Positions 9,318 to 16,864 of a DNA stretch of 63,206 bases are shown piece by piece. A program made the position numbers and the translations under genes. This DNA comes from Streptomyces turgidiscabies Car8 (lineage in GTDB: Bacteria; Actinomycetota; Actinomycetes; Streptomycetales; Streptomycetaceae): assembly GCF_000331005.1 (NCBI RefSeq), contig NZ_AEJB01000104.1:1-63206 (forward strand). Direction: 5' to 3'. The notes under the pieces are model-generated. The model had not been told where the DNA came from and ran no database searches. It saw only the letters and a program-made list of their open reading frames with translations. Positions within the stretch are counted from its first letter, which is position 1. Each line of letters starts with the position of its first letter.

Positions 9318-10141
9318 TGTCTGCCACCGCGACCACACCGGACCCGCAGGCGGCCAACTCGCTGCTGCGCGTGGAGGATCTCACCGTCGAGCTCGGCCAC
9401 GGCGTCGCGGCCCGCAGGGTGCTCAAGGGAGTTTCCTTCGACATTCCCCGGGGCAGCACCCTCGCACTCGTCGGCGAGTCCGGGTCGGGCAAGACGACGC
9501 TCGCACGGACACTCGTCGGCGTCCACCGGCCGTCGAGCGGTCGGATCCTCGTGGACGGCGCCCCGCTGCGCACCTCGCGCGGACGGGCGGGAGCCGCGAC
9601 GGTTCAGATGATTCCGCAGGACCCGTACTCCTCGTTCGACCCCCGGCGCACCGTCGCCCAGTCGCTCGCCGAGGCACTCGATCCGATCCGGGCCAGGGTC
9701 GAACCGGTCCGGACCCGGATCGCCGAGCTGCTCGTCCAGGTGAGCCTCGACCCTGACACCATGGACCGCTACCCGCACGAGTTCTCCGGCGGCCAACGCC
9801 AGCGGCTGGCGATCGCACGGGCCCTCGCCCCGCGTCCCCGGTTCGTCATCGCCGACGAGATCACCTCGGCCCTCGACCTGACGACCCAGGCCGAGATCCT
9901 CAACCTGCTCGCCGATCTACGCCGCCGGCTCTCGCTGACGATGCTGTTCATCTCGCACGACCTGGCCGTCGTCCGGCATGTCAGCGACACGGTCGCGGTC
10001 CTGCTGCACGGGGACCTCGTCGAGCTCGGCCCGACCGGAGCCACCTTCGCGAAGCCGAACCACCCGTACACCGCGCGACTCCTCGCGTCCGTCCCGGGCG
10101 CCCCGGGGTTCAGCCTCGACCAGGAGCCCGCCACGAGGTGA
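9317..10141 (+). CDS. ABC transporter ATPase, DppF type
   Basis: The 274-residue protein is the second ATPase of the family-5 importer. It shows Walker A GESGSGKTT near residues 47-56, the Q-loop segment MIPQDPYSSFDPR typical of DppF/OppF, signature FSGGQRQR and Walker B FVIADE. The C-terminal NHPYTARLL segment is the oligopeptide-transport ATPase tail. The ATG at 9317 has GGGAG upstream and overlaps the previous stop. It closes the transporter operon. The following 208 bases hold operator-like sequences rather than an obvious terminator. Confidence 0.92.
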   Translation: MSATATTPDPQAANSLLRVEDLTVELGHGVAARRVLKGVSFDIPRGSTLALVGESGSGKTTLARTLVGVHRPSSGRILVDGAPLRTSRGRAGAATVQMIPQDPYSSFDPRRTVAQSLAEALDPIRARVEPVRTRIAELLVQVSLDPDTMDRYPHEFSGGQRQRLAIARALAPRPRFVIADEITSALDLTTQAEILNLLADLRRRLSLTMLFISHDLAVVRHVSDTVAVLLHGDLVELGPTGATFAKPNHPYTARLLASVPGAPGFSLDQEPATR

Positions 10142-10236
10142 ACCGCCCGTACGCGGCGCGGCTTCTGGCCCACCGATCAGCCCGCCGACCGGCCCGTGCC
10201 GGTCGGCGGGCCCATCGGTGTCTGCGCATCCGAAAA

Positions 10237-10253
10237 TTAGAGCGACGTTCAAA
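10237..10253. promoter_or_regulatory. Operator-like site O1
   Basis: TTAGAGCGACGTTCAAA matches the perfect dyad at 10304-10320 at 14 of 17 positions. It lies in an AT-richer patch between the transporter and urease operons. I infer an imperfect copy of the same regulator site, probably for one of the two TetR proteins that flank the locus. Confidence 0.55.
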
Positions 10254-10258
10254 TTCAA

Positions 10259-10276
10259 GGATCGATTTGCCGATCC
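10259..10276. promoter_or_regulatory. Perfect 6-6-6 inverted repeat
   Basis: GGATCG-ATTTGC-CGATCC lies between the two operator-like sites. It could be a small hairpin ending the transporter transcript or a third protein-binding site. No T tract follows, so a standard intrinsic terminator is unlikely. Confidence 0.45.
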
Positions 10277-10303
10277 AGCACTTTAACCACAGGTATTTCA
10301 CCT

Positions 10304-10320
10304 TTAGAGTGACGCTCTAA
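10304..10320. promoter_or_regulatory. Operator-like site O2, perfect dyad
   Basis: TTAGAG-TGACG-CTCTAA is a perfect six-base inverted repeat with a five-base spacer, 29 bases before the urease start. Its size and symmetry suit a TetR-type dimer. It repeats the 10237 site 67 bases away, so cooperative or looped repression of the urease operon is plausible. Confidence 0.6.
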
Positions 10321-10349
10321 CGTGAGCGAAGCGAGGAGGTGCCCGCGCC

Positions 10350-11054
10350 ATGAGACTGACTCCCACGGAGCGTGACCGGCTGCTGCTCTTCGGGGCCGCC
10401 GAGCTGGCCCGCGCCCGCCGCGCCCGCGGTCTGCGGCTCAACGTGCCGGAGGCGACCGCACTGATCGCGGACACCGTCTGCGAGGCCGCTCGCGACGGTG
10501 CCCGGCTCGCGGAGGCCCTCGAGCGCGCCAGATCCGTGCTCGGCCCGGACGACGTGCTGCCGGGTGTCGCGGACATCGTCACCGAGGTGCAGGTCGAGGC
10601 GGTCTTCGACGACGGTTCCCGGCTCGCCGTCGTGAGCGACCCGATCGCCGGGAGCCTCGGTGAGCGGGCTCCGGGCGCGCTGCTGCCCGGTCCCGAGCAC
10701 GCGGAGCCCGAGGCGGCCGTCCGGCTCACGGTCACCAACACCGCCACCGTGCCGGTCTCCGTCACCTCCCACTTCCACTTCTTCGAGACCAACCCGCGGC
10801 TCGACTTCGCACGGGAAAGGGCCTACGGGATGCGGCTCGCCGTACCTGCCGGATCATCCGTGCGGATCGGGCCGGGGGAGAGCCTCACGGTCGGGCTGGT
10901 GCCCATCGGGGGCGACCGGATCGCCATAGGGTTCGCCGGTCTGGTCGACGGAGCCCTGGACGCACCCGGCGCCCGCGAGGAGGCACTGCGCCGCGCCGCC
11001 GCCTGCGGCTACCTCGGCGTACCGGAGACACCTGATCAGGAGGTCGGGCGATGA
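10350..11054 (+). CDS. ureAB: Urease gamma/beta fusion subunit
   Basis: The 234-residue protein fuses the two small urease subunits. Residues 1-100 (MRLTPTERDRLLLFGAAELA through VLPGVADIVTEVQVEA) match urease gamma. Residues from about 105 match urease beta, including SHFHFFETNPRLDF and the VPAGSSVRIGPGE segment. GAGGAGG lies about ten bases before the ATG, and the stop overlaps the ureC start (ATGA). Such fusions are known in other bacteria. It should assemble with UreC as the structural apoenzyme. Unusually, no ureD, ureE, ureF or ureG follows. Confidence 0.9.
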   Translation: MRLTPTERDRLLLFGAAELARARRARGLRLNVPEATALIADTVCEAARDGARLAEALERARSVLGPDDVLPGVADIVTEVQVEAVFDDGSRLAVVSDPIAGSLGERAPGALLPGPEHAEPEAAVRLTVTNTATVPVSVTSHFHFFETNPRLDFARERAYGMRLAVPAGSSVRIGPGESLTVGLVPIGGDRIAIGFAGLVDGALDAPGAREEALRRAAACGYLGVPETPDQEVGR

Positions 11055-12760
11055 GCCGCCCAGGAGGCCACCCCGTCGAGGCCCGCGGCCTCAGCCCGTA
11101 CGAGTACGCCGCCACCCACGGCCCACGTGCGGGCGACCGGATCCGGCTGGGCGACTCCGGCCTGACGATCCGCGTCGAGTCCGACTCCCAGCGCTACGGC
11201 GACGAGTTCCTCGCCGGGTTCGGCAAGACCGCCCGGGACGGACTGCACCTCAAGGCGGCCGCCGTCCGGGAGACCTGTGATGTGGTCATCAGCAACGTCG
11301 TCGTGATCGACGCGGCCCTGGGAATCCGCAAGGTCTCCATCGGCATCAGGGAAGGCCGGATCTGCTCGGTCGGGCGAGCCGGGAACCCCGACACCCTCGA
11401 CGGGGTCGACGTCGTCGTGGGCACCGGGACCTCGATCGTGTCCGGCGAGGGGCTCATCGCCACCGCCGGAGCCGTCGACACCCACGTCCACCTGCTGTCG
11501 CCTCGGATCATGGAAGCCTCGCTCGCCTCCGGCGTCACCACCATCATCGGGCAGGAGTTCGGGCCCGTGTGGGGCGTCGGGGTCAACTCGCCGTGGGCGC
11601 TGCGGCACGCGTTCAACGCCTTCGACGCCTGGCCGGTCAACATCGGCTTCCTCGGACGCGGTTCCTCATCCTCCCCGGCGCCCTTGGTGGAGGCACTCGC
11701 CGAGGGCGGCGCGTCCGGCTTCAAGGTGCACGAGGACATGGGCGCCCACACGCGCGCCCTGGACACCGCCTTGCGTGTCGCCGAGGAACACGACGTCCAA
11801 GTGGCCCTGCACAGCGACGGGTTGAACGAATGCCTGTCGGTCGAGGACACCCTGCGCGTGCTGGAGGGCCGGACCATCCACGCCTTCCACATCGAGGGCT
11901 GCGGCGGCGGACATGTCCCGAACGTACTGAAGATGGCAGGCGTCCCGAACGTCATCGGCTCCTCCACCAACCCCACCCTCCCCTTCGGCCGGGACGCCGT
12001 CGCCGAGCACTACGACATGATCGTCTCCGCTCACGGCCTCAGGACCGACCTGCCCGGCGACGCCGCCATGGCCCGCGACCGCATCCGCGCCGGGACCATG
12101 GGCGCCGAGGACGTGCTGCACGACCTGGGCGCGATCGGCATCACGTCGTCGGACGCGCAGGGGATGGGGCGGGCCGGCGAGACCGTCCGCCGTACGTTCG
12201 CGATGGCCGGGAAGATGAAGGCCGAGCTCGGCGCACCCGACGACCACGACAACGAGCGCGTCCTGCGCTACCTGGCCAAGCTGACGATCAACCCGGCCAT
12301 CGCGCACGGCCTCGCCCACGAGGTGGGGTCGATCGAGACCGGCAAGCTCGCCGACATCGTGCTGTGGCGGCCGGAGTACTTCGGCGCCAAACCGCAGCTC
12401 GTGCTCAAGGCCGGCTTCCCGGCGTACGGCGTCGTCGGCGACCCCAACGCGGCCACCGACACCTGCGAACCCCTCGTCCTCGGCCCGCAGTTCGGGGCCC
12501 ACGGCGCCACGCCCGCCGACATCTCGGTCGCCTTCGTCGCCCAGGCGGCCCTCGACCAGGGAGGCGACACGATGCCGACCCGGCGCCGCAGGGTCGCCGT
12601 ACGGGGCACGCGCGGCATCGGGCCGACCGACCTGCGCCTCAACTCCCGTACCGGAGCGGTCGATGTGGACCAGCTCACCGGGCTGGTCACGCTCGACGGA
12701 GAGCCGCTGCACTCCGAACCGGCCGAGTCCGTCTCCCTTAACCGCCTGTATTTCCTCTGA
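11051..12760 (+). CDS. ureC: Urease alpha subunit, divergent active-site flap
   Basis: The 569-residue amidohydrolase is the catalytic urease subunit or a close relative. All expected metal ligands align: His145 and His147 in DTHVH, the carbamylated-lysine position Lys225 in GFKVHED, His254 in VALHSD, His280 in HAFHIEG and Asp368 in SSDAQ. The flap differs. The usual CHHLD is SAHGL here, keeping the catalytic His328 but losing the flap cysteine and second histidine. The segment after GVTT is about four residues shorter and lacks the usual Gly-rich GTGPAAGT. Nickel insertion would need accessory proteins encoded elsewhere. It may hydrolyse urea or have shifted to a related amide or guanidine. 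It is coupled to ureAB by a four-base overlap. Confidence 0.88.
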   Translation: MSRPGGHPVEARGLSPYEYAATHGPRAGDRIRLGDSGLTIRVESDSQRYGDEFLAGFGKTARDGLHLKAAAVRETCDVVISNVVVIDAALGIRKVSIGIREGRICSVGRAGNPDTLDGVDVVVGTGTSIVSGEGLIATAGAVDTHVHLLSPRIMEASLASGVTTIIGQEFGPVWGVGVNSPWALRHAFNAFDAWPVNIGFLGRGSSSSPAPLVEALAEGGASGFKVHEDMGAHTRALDTALRVAEEHDVQVALHSDGLNECLSVEDTLRVLEGRTIHAFHIEGCGGGHVPNVLKMAGVPNVIGSSTNPTLPFGRDAVAEHYDMIVSAHGLRTDLPGDAAMARDRIRAGTMGAEDVLHDLGAIGITSSDAQGMGRAGETVRRTFAMAGKMKAELGAPDDHDNERVLRYLAKLTINPAIAHGLAHEVGSIETGKLADIVLWRPEYFGAKPQLVLKAGFPAYGVVGDPNAATDTCEPLVLGPQFGAHGATPADISVAFVAQAALDQGGDTMPTRRRRVAVRGTRGIGPTDLRLNSRTGAVDVDQLTGLVTLDGEPLHSEPAESVSLNRLYFL

Positions 12761-12785
12761 ACGTCACAGCCTCCAAGGATGACTC

Positions 12786-13835
12786 ATGTCTGCTGCCGCC
12801 GACGGCTTCCGCATGCCCGCCGAGTGGACCCCGCACGAGCGCACCTGGATGGCGTGGCCGGGCCCGAACCCGACCTTCGACGAGCCCGAGGACCTCACCG
12901 CCGCGCGCGTCGCCTGGGCCTCGGTCGCCCGTACGGTGCGCCGCTTCGAGCCGGTGACGGTGGTGTGCGGCCCCGGACAGTCGGCCGAGGCGCGCGCTCT
13001 GCTCGGGCCGGGCGTCGACACGGTCGAGCGGGACCTGGACGACGCATGGATGCGCGACATCGGGCCCACCTTCCTCACCAACGACGCCGGTGAACTCGCC
13101 GCCGTCGACTGGACGTTCAACGGCTGGGGCGCCCAGGACTGGGCGCGCTGGGAGCACGACGCGAAGATCGCCGGGTACGTCTCCGGCCTCGCGGGCTCGG
13201 TGACGACGTACACCTCGCAACTCGTCAACGAGGGCGGTGCCATCCACGTCGACGGCGAGGGCACGGTCCTGCTGACGGAGACGGTCCAGCTCGGGCCGGA
13301 ACGCAACCCGGGGTGGACCCGCGAGCGGGTGGAGGCCGAGATCCACGCCCACCTCGGCACCCGCAAGGCGATCTGGCTGCCGCGCGGCCTCACCGCCGAC
13401 TACCCCCCGAACGGCTTCGGCACCCTCGGCCATGTGGACATCGTCGCCGCGTTCGGCCGCCCCGGTGTGGTGATGGCCCATGTGCAGCCGGACCCGGCCC
13501 ACCCCGACCACGAGGTGACGCGGGAGGCCGTCGGGCTGCTGAAGGCGCAGACCGACGCGAACGGCCGTCGCCTGGAGGTCGTCGAGGTGCCCGCCCCGAC
13601 CGTCCTGGAGGCCGACGGCCACTGGGCCGACTACTCCTACATCAACCACTATCTCTGCAACGGCGGCGTCGTCCTGTGCGGCTTCGACGACCCCCGGGAC
13701 GAGATCGCGGCCGGCATCTTCCGCGGGCTGTTCCCGCGGCGGACGGTGACATTGGTGGACGCGCGGCCGATCTTCGCGGGCGGCGGCGGCATCCACTGCA
13801 TCACGCAGCAGCAGCCGAGGGCCGTGGTCGGGTAG
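12786..13835 (+). CDS. Agmatine deiminase / peptidylarginine-deiminase-family enzyme
   Basis: The 349-residue guanidino-modifying enzyme shows the family order of motifs: MPAEWTPHERTWMAWP at the N-terminus, DDAWMRDIGP, FNGWG, NEGGAIHVDGEG, GHVDIVA and the C-terminal GGGGIHCITQQQP with nucleophile Cys338. It would convert agmatine or a similar guanidine to the N-carbamoyl compound and ammonia. AAGGA precedes the ATG by seven bases, and it follows ureC by 25 bases. Beside a urease and an amidase it suggests breakdown of a guanidino or ureido compound, with nitrogen release as ammonia. Exact substrate specificity is not readable. Confidence 0.88.
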   Translation: MSAAADGFRMPAEWTPHERTWMAWPGPNPTFDEPEDLTAARVAWASVARTVRRFEPVTVVCGPGQSAEARALLGPGVDTVERDLDDAWMRDIGPTFLTNDAGELAAVDWTFNGWGAQDWARWEHDAKIAGYVSGLAGSVTTYTSQLVNEGGAIHVDGEGTVLLTETVQLGPERNPGWTRERVEAEIHAHLGTRKAIWLPRGLTADYPPNGFGTLGHVDIVAAFGRPGVVMAHVQPDPAHPDHEVTREAVGLLKAQTDANGRRLEVVEVPAPTVLEADGHWADYSYINHYLCNGGVVLCGFDDPRDEIAAGIFRGLFPRRTVTLVDARPIFAGGGGIHCITQQQPRAVVG

Positions 13836-13844
13836 AACTGACGG

Positions 13845-14054
13845 GTGAATGTGCTGATCTGCGTCACCCGCGGAACATGGCTGCCCCGGCCGCTGCGGCT
13901 CCTGCCCGAGGTACCGACCTGCCCGGAGCACGACGGCCGCAAGTACCCCGACGGCGCCATGGGTGACTTCGACGGGGACGACCGCGGCCCGCTCCGCGCC
14001 GGTCCCGCCTCGCGGGAGTTCGGCTGCTGCGGTGCACCGGGGCCTACGGCATGA
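13845..14054 (+). CDS. Small hypothetical ORF between deiminase and TetR
   Basis: A 69-codon ORF starts at GTG nine bases after the deiminase stop and ends in an ATGA overlap with the TetR start. The predicted peptide (MNVLICVTRGTWLPRPLRLL...) has Cys and Gly near its end and matches no family I recognise. The tight spacing on both sides argues that it is translated, or at least that ribosomes traverse it to couple the TetR gene. Confidence 0.4.
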   Translation: MNVLICVTRGTWLPRPLRLLPEVPTCPEHDGRKYPDGAMGDFDGDDRGPLRAGPASREFGCCGAPGPTA

Positions 14055-14662
14055 CCGCCCCGGGAGCCCGCCGTCGCACCCCCGCTCCGCCCCGCGAGGA
14101 CGTGCTCGCCGCCGCCATGGCCATGGTCGCCGAGCACGGTCTGGAGAAACTCACCATGGCGGCGCTCGGCCGTGAGGTCGGGATGAGCAGCGGCCATCTC
14201 CTCTACTACTTCCACTCCAAGGACGAACTGCTGCTCCAGGCCCTGGAGTGGAGCGAGGGCCGGCTCGGCGTCGAGCGCAGCCGGCTGCTGACCCGCACCA
14301 CGTCCGCCCGAGAGCGGCTGGACGCGTACGTCGACCTGTATGTGCCCGACGGCCACCGGGACCCGCACTGGACGCTGTGGCTGGAGGTCTGGAACCGCTC
14401 ACAGAACGCCGACGACGCGGCCCGCGACCGCCAGGCAGCGATCGAGGGCGCCTGGCATCGTGACCTGGTGGCACTGCTGGCGGAGGGGGTGTCGAGGGGA
14501 GAGTTCCCGCCGGTCGACCCGGACCGTTTCGGCGCCAGGCTGCGGGCGCTGCTCGACGGGTTCTCCATCCAGGTGGTGATCGGGCTGCGCGGCACGGACC
14601 GGGAACAAGTCATCTGCCACGTACGGGAGTTCCTGGACGACAGCCTCCTCGCGGCCTGCTGA
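14051..14662 (+). CDS. TetR-family regulator (BetI-like C-terminal domain)
   Basis: The 203-residue protein has a TetR helix-turn-helix at residues 20-65 (KLTMAALGREVGMSSGHLLYYF) and a C-terminal domain with DPHWTLWLEVWNRS, resembling BetI/TetR_C_6 proteins. Its start overlaps the preceding ORF, so it appears to be the last gene of the urease/deiminase operon. A terminal autoregulator is a common design, and the dyads at 10237-10320 are its most likely target. Confidence 0.87.
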   Translation: MTAPGARRRTPAPPREDVLAAAMAMVAEHGLEKLTMAALGREVGMSSGHLLYYFHSKDELLLQALEWSEGRLGVERSRLLTRTTSARERLDAYVDLYVPDGHRDPHWTLWLEVWNRSQNADDAARDRQAAIEGAWHRDLVALLAEGVSRGEFPPVDPDRFGARLRALLDGFSIQVVIGLRGTDREQVICHVREFLDDSLLAAC

Positions 14663-15313
14663 GCCCACGTCCAGGTTGTGGGCAGTACCGAGGGTGACCC
14701 TGTCGCGCATGGTGCGTCTGCCTCGCAGGAACCTCCGGCATCGCGGCCGAACCACGCCTTTCCCGCGATCTACATGATCAGCGTCACGTGGTTCCCCACC
14801 CGTACGGTCACACTTCCCCGTAGGGATGGTGGTGATGAGCGGATGCCAACAGCAGGGGAAGACCCAACCCCGGGCCTCTCCCTGCCGTTCACATGTCGAC
14901 AGGCGGCCGTTGGTAGCCCAATTGTTCGGCGTCACGCGAACCTTCCCAGACCTCGACGGTGGCACGGCAATCGCCTGCGGGAGTTCGGCGTTCGGGCAGG
15001 ACGACGGCGAGCCGCCGGGCGGAGTGGGCCAGGCCGGCGGCTCTGACGGAGGCGTTACCCGCACGGTGATGGCGAACCGCGCGCCGAGCGCCCGGGGCAG
15101 GAGTTGACGCCATCGGCGCTGCGGCACGCAGAGTCAGCGCGCATCGCCATGAGTCCACTATGAGTTCACTGGCGGCGCAGGCGAGGGCGGTGCGGATGGT
15201 CTTCTGCTCCTGGGGATCAAGGGCGCACAGGTTCACATCCTGTCGTCCCGACGGTGCTCGACGATCCCTGGAAACCACCGAGAGCCTGTGGGGGGCTTTT
15301 GGCATGCGCGGGT
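14663..15313. other. Intergenic stretch, no supported gene
   Basis: This 650-base gap separates the end of the urease operon from the convergent halogenase gene. Minus-strand frames hold protein-like scraps, for example CALDPQEQKTIRTAL near 15200, but no ORF has start, ribosome site and family match together. It may contain a decayed small regulatory gene. Confidence 0.4.
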
Positions 15314-16864
15314 TCACCCGGTCACCCATGTGAGGCCGTCGTCCGAGGCCGTGAGGCCGCCGGGGTGCAGCGGGGTCTCCTTCTCCAGTGGGCCGCCGAA
15401 GACACCCCGTTCCTGAAGGATCGTGCCCTCCTGGAAGACCTGGCGGATCGAGGGGGCCTCGAAGAGCGGATTGCGCAGGCCGTCGGAGTCCGGGAGCCTG
15501 CCGACCGCGTGGTCGAGTTCCGAGGCGGTGGCAGTCAGGCGGGCACCCGCCTGCCCTGGCCCGGTGAGGGACGTGTCGCCGGAGGCCAGTCCGCCCACCA
15601 GTTCGACGAACGCCTCCATTTCCGTCGCGTCGACGTGGGTGACCTTGCGGGCTTTCCAGAAGTACGACCGTTCGTCCTGGTGCATGTCGTAGAAGGAGAC
15701 CAGGAACTCGTGGAACAGGCCGTACTCGTGACGGTAGCGCGCTTCGAACTCGTCGAAGAGGCGTTCCTCGTCAAGGGATTCGGCCAGACCGCTGTTGATG
15801 GAGCGGGCCGCGAGCAGGGCCCCGTACGTGGCGAGGTGCACTCCGGAGGACAGAACAGGGTCGACGAAGCACGCCGCGTCGCCGACCAGCACCATGCCGG
15901 GCCGCCACAGGCGCGACTTCCAGTACGACCAGTCCTTGCGGACCCGCACCTGGTCGTACGGCGCCTCGGTGGCCTGCGCCACTCCGTCCAGGAGACCCCG
16001 GACCTCCGGGCAGGAGTCGATCAGCCCGCGCCAGGCCGTCACAGGATCCCGCTGGATCGCGGCGGCGTTGTCCCGGCCGACCACCGCCCCGACGCTGGTG
16101 AGATCGTCGCGGAGGGGGATGTACCAGAGCCAGCCCTCGTCGAATGCGGCGCAGAAGATATTGCCGTCATTGGGCTTCGGGAGCCGCTCGCCGCCGGCGA
16201 AGTAGCCGAACACCGCGATGTTCCGGAAGAAGTCGGAGTACGTCCGCCTGCCGCCGACCTCGCCGTGGATCCGGCTGCCGTTGCCGGACGCGTCCACGAC
16301 GTAACGGGCCCGGGCCTCGCGGTACTCCCCGGCGGGCCCCGTCCAATGGACGCCCCGGACGCGCTCCTCGTCGCCGAGCACGCCCTTGACCCGGCAGCCC
16401 TCCCGGACGTCGACGCCGACCCGGCGGGCGTTGTCCAGGAGGATCGCGTCGAACCGGGACCGCTCGACCTGGTAGGCGAAGGAGGTCGGGTCGGCCAGCC
16501 GGGGTGACAGGGCGAAGGAGAACTGCCAGGGGTCCGGGTTCCGGCCCCAGCGGAAGGTCCCGCCGCGCTTCGTCTTGAAACCGGCTCGTGCGACCTCCTC
16601 CTCGACGCCCAGGATGCGGCACACGCCGTGCACGGTGGAAGGGAGCAGCGACTCGCCGATCTGGTACCGCGGGAACGTCTGCTGCTCCAGCAGGAGGACG
16701 CGGTGACCCCGCAGGGCGACGGCCGTCGCGGCGGTCGACCCGGCCGGTCCGCCGCCCACGACGATCACGTCGAACTCCTCGGTCTCCTTGGTCTGCACTG
16801 ACTTCACTGGCCCCACCGTCTTCCCTGACTTCCCTGACTTCCCTGTCTCACGGTCGGGGGTCAC
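15314..16864 (-). CDS. FAD-dependent halogenase, carrier-bound-substrate type
   Basis: The 516-residue flavoprotein shows the FAD-binding GGGPAGS at residues 37-43, GESLLPS at 71-77 and the halogenase hallmark WLWYIP at 246-251, which keeps the enzyme from acting as a monooxygenase. GDAACFVDP later completes the FAD site. The family uses reduced FAD, oxygen and chloride or bromide to form hypohalous acid, held by a conserved lysine. This subgroup usually halogenates substrates tethered to a carrier protein. The start GTG overlaps the PKS stop (GTGA), so the two are translationally coupled and the polyketide is the probable substrate. A repetitive Lys/Gly/Ser/Val stretch precedes the FAD domain (residues 8-30). 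Confidence 0.87.
   Translation of the reverse strand: MTPDRETGKSGKSGKTVGPVKSVQTKETEEFDVIVVGGGPAGSTAATAVALRGHRVLLLEQQTFPRYQIGESLLPSTVHGVCRILGVEEEVARAGFKTKRGGTFRWGRNPDPWQFSFALSPRLADPTSFAYQVERSRFDAILLDNARRVGVDVREGCRVKGVLGDEERVRGVHWTGPAGEYREARARYVVDASGNGSRIHGEVGGRRTYSDFFRNIAVFGYFAGGERLPKPNDGNIFCAAFDEGWLWYIPLRDDLTSVGAVVGRDNAAAIQRDPVTAWRGLIDSCPEVRGLLDGVAQATEAPYDQVRVRKDWSYWKSRLWRPGMVLVGDAACFVDPVLSSGVHLATYGALLAARSINSGLAESLDEERLFDEFEARYRHEYGLFHEFLVSFYDMHQDERSYFWKARKVTHVDATEMEAFVELVGGLASGDTSLTGPGQAGARLTATASELDHAVGRLPDSDGLRNPLFEAPSIRQVFQEGTILQERGVFGGPLEKETPLHPGGLTASDDGLTWVTG

Noticed and set aside
14889..15329. Minus-strand ORF in the gap before the halogenase
   Set aside because: There is some protein-like text, but no convincing start and no consistent frame or family.
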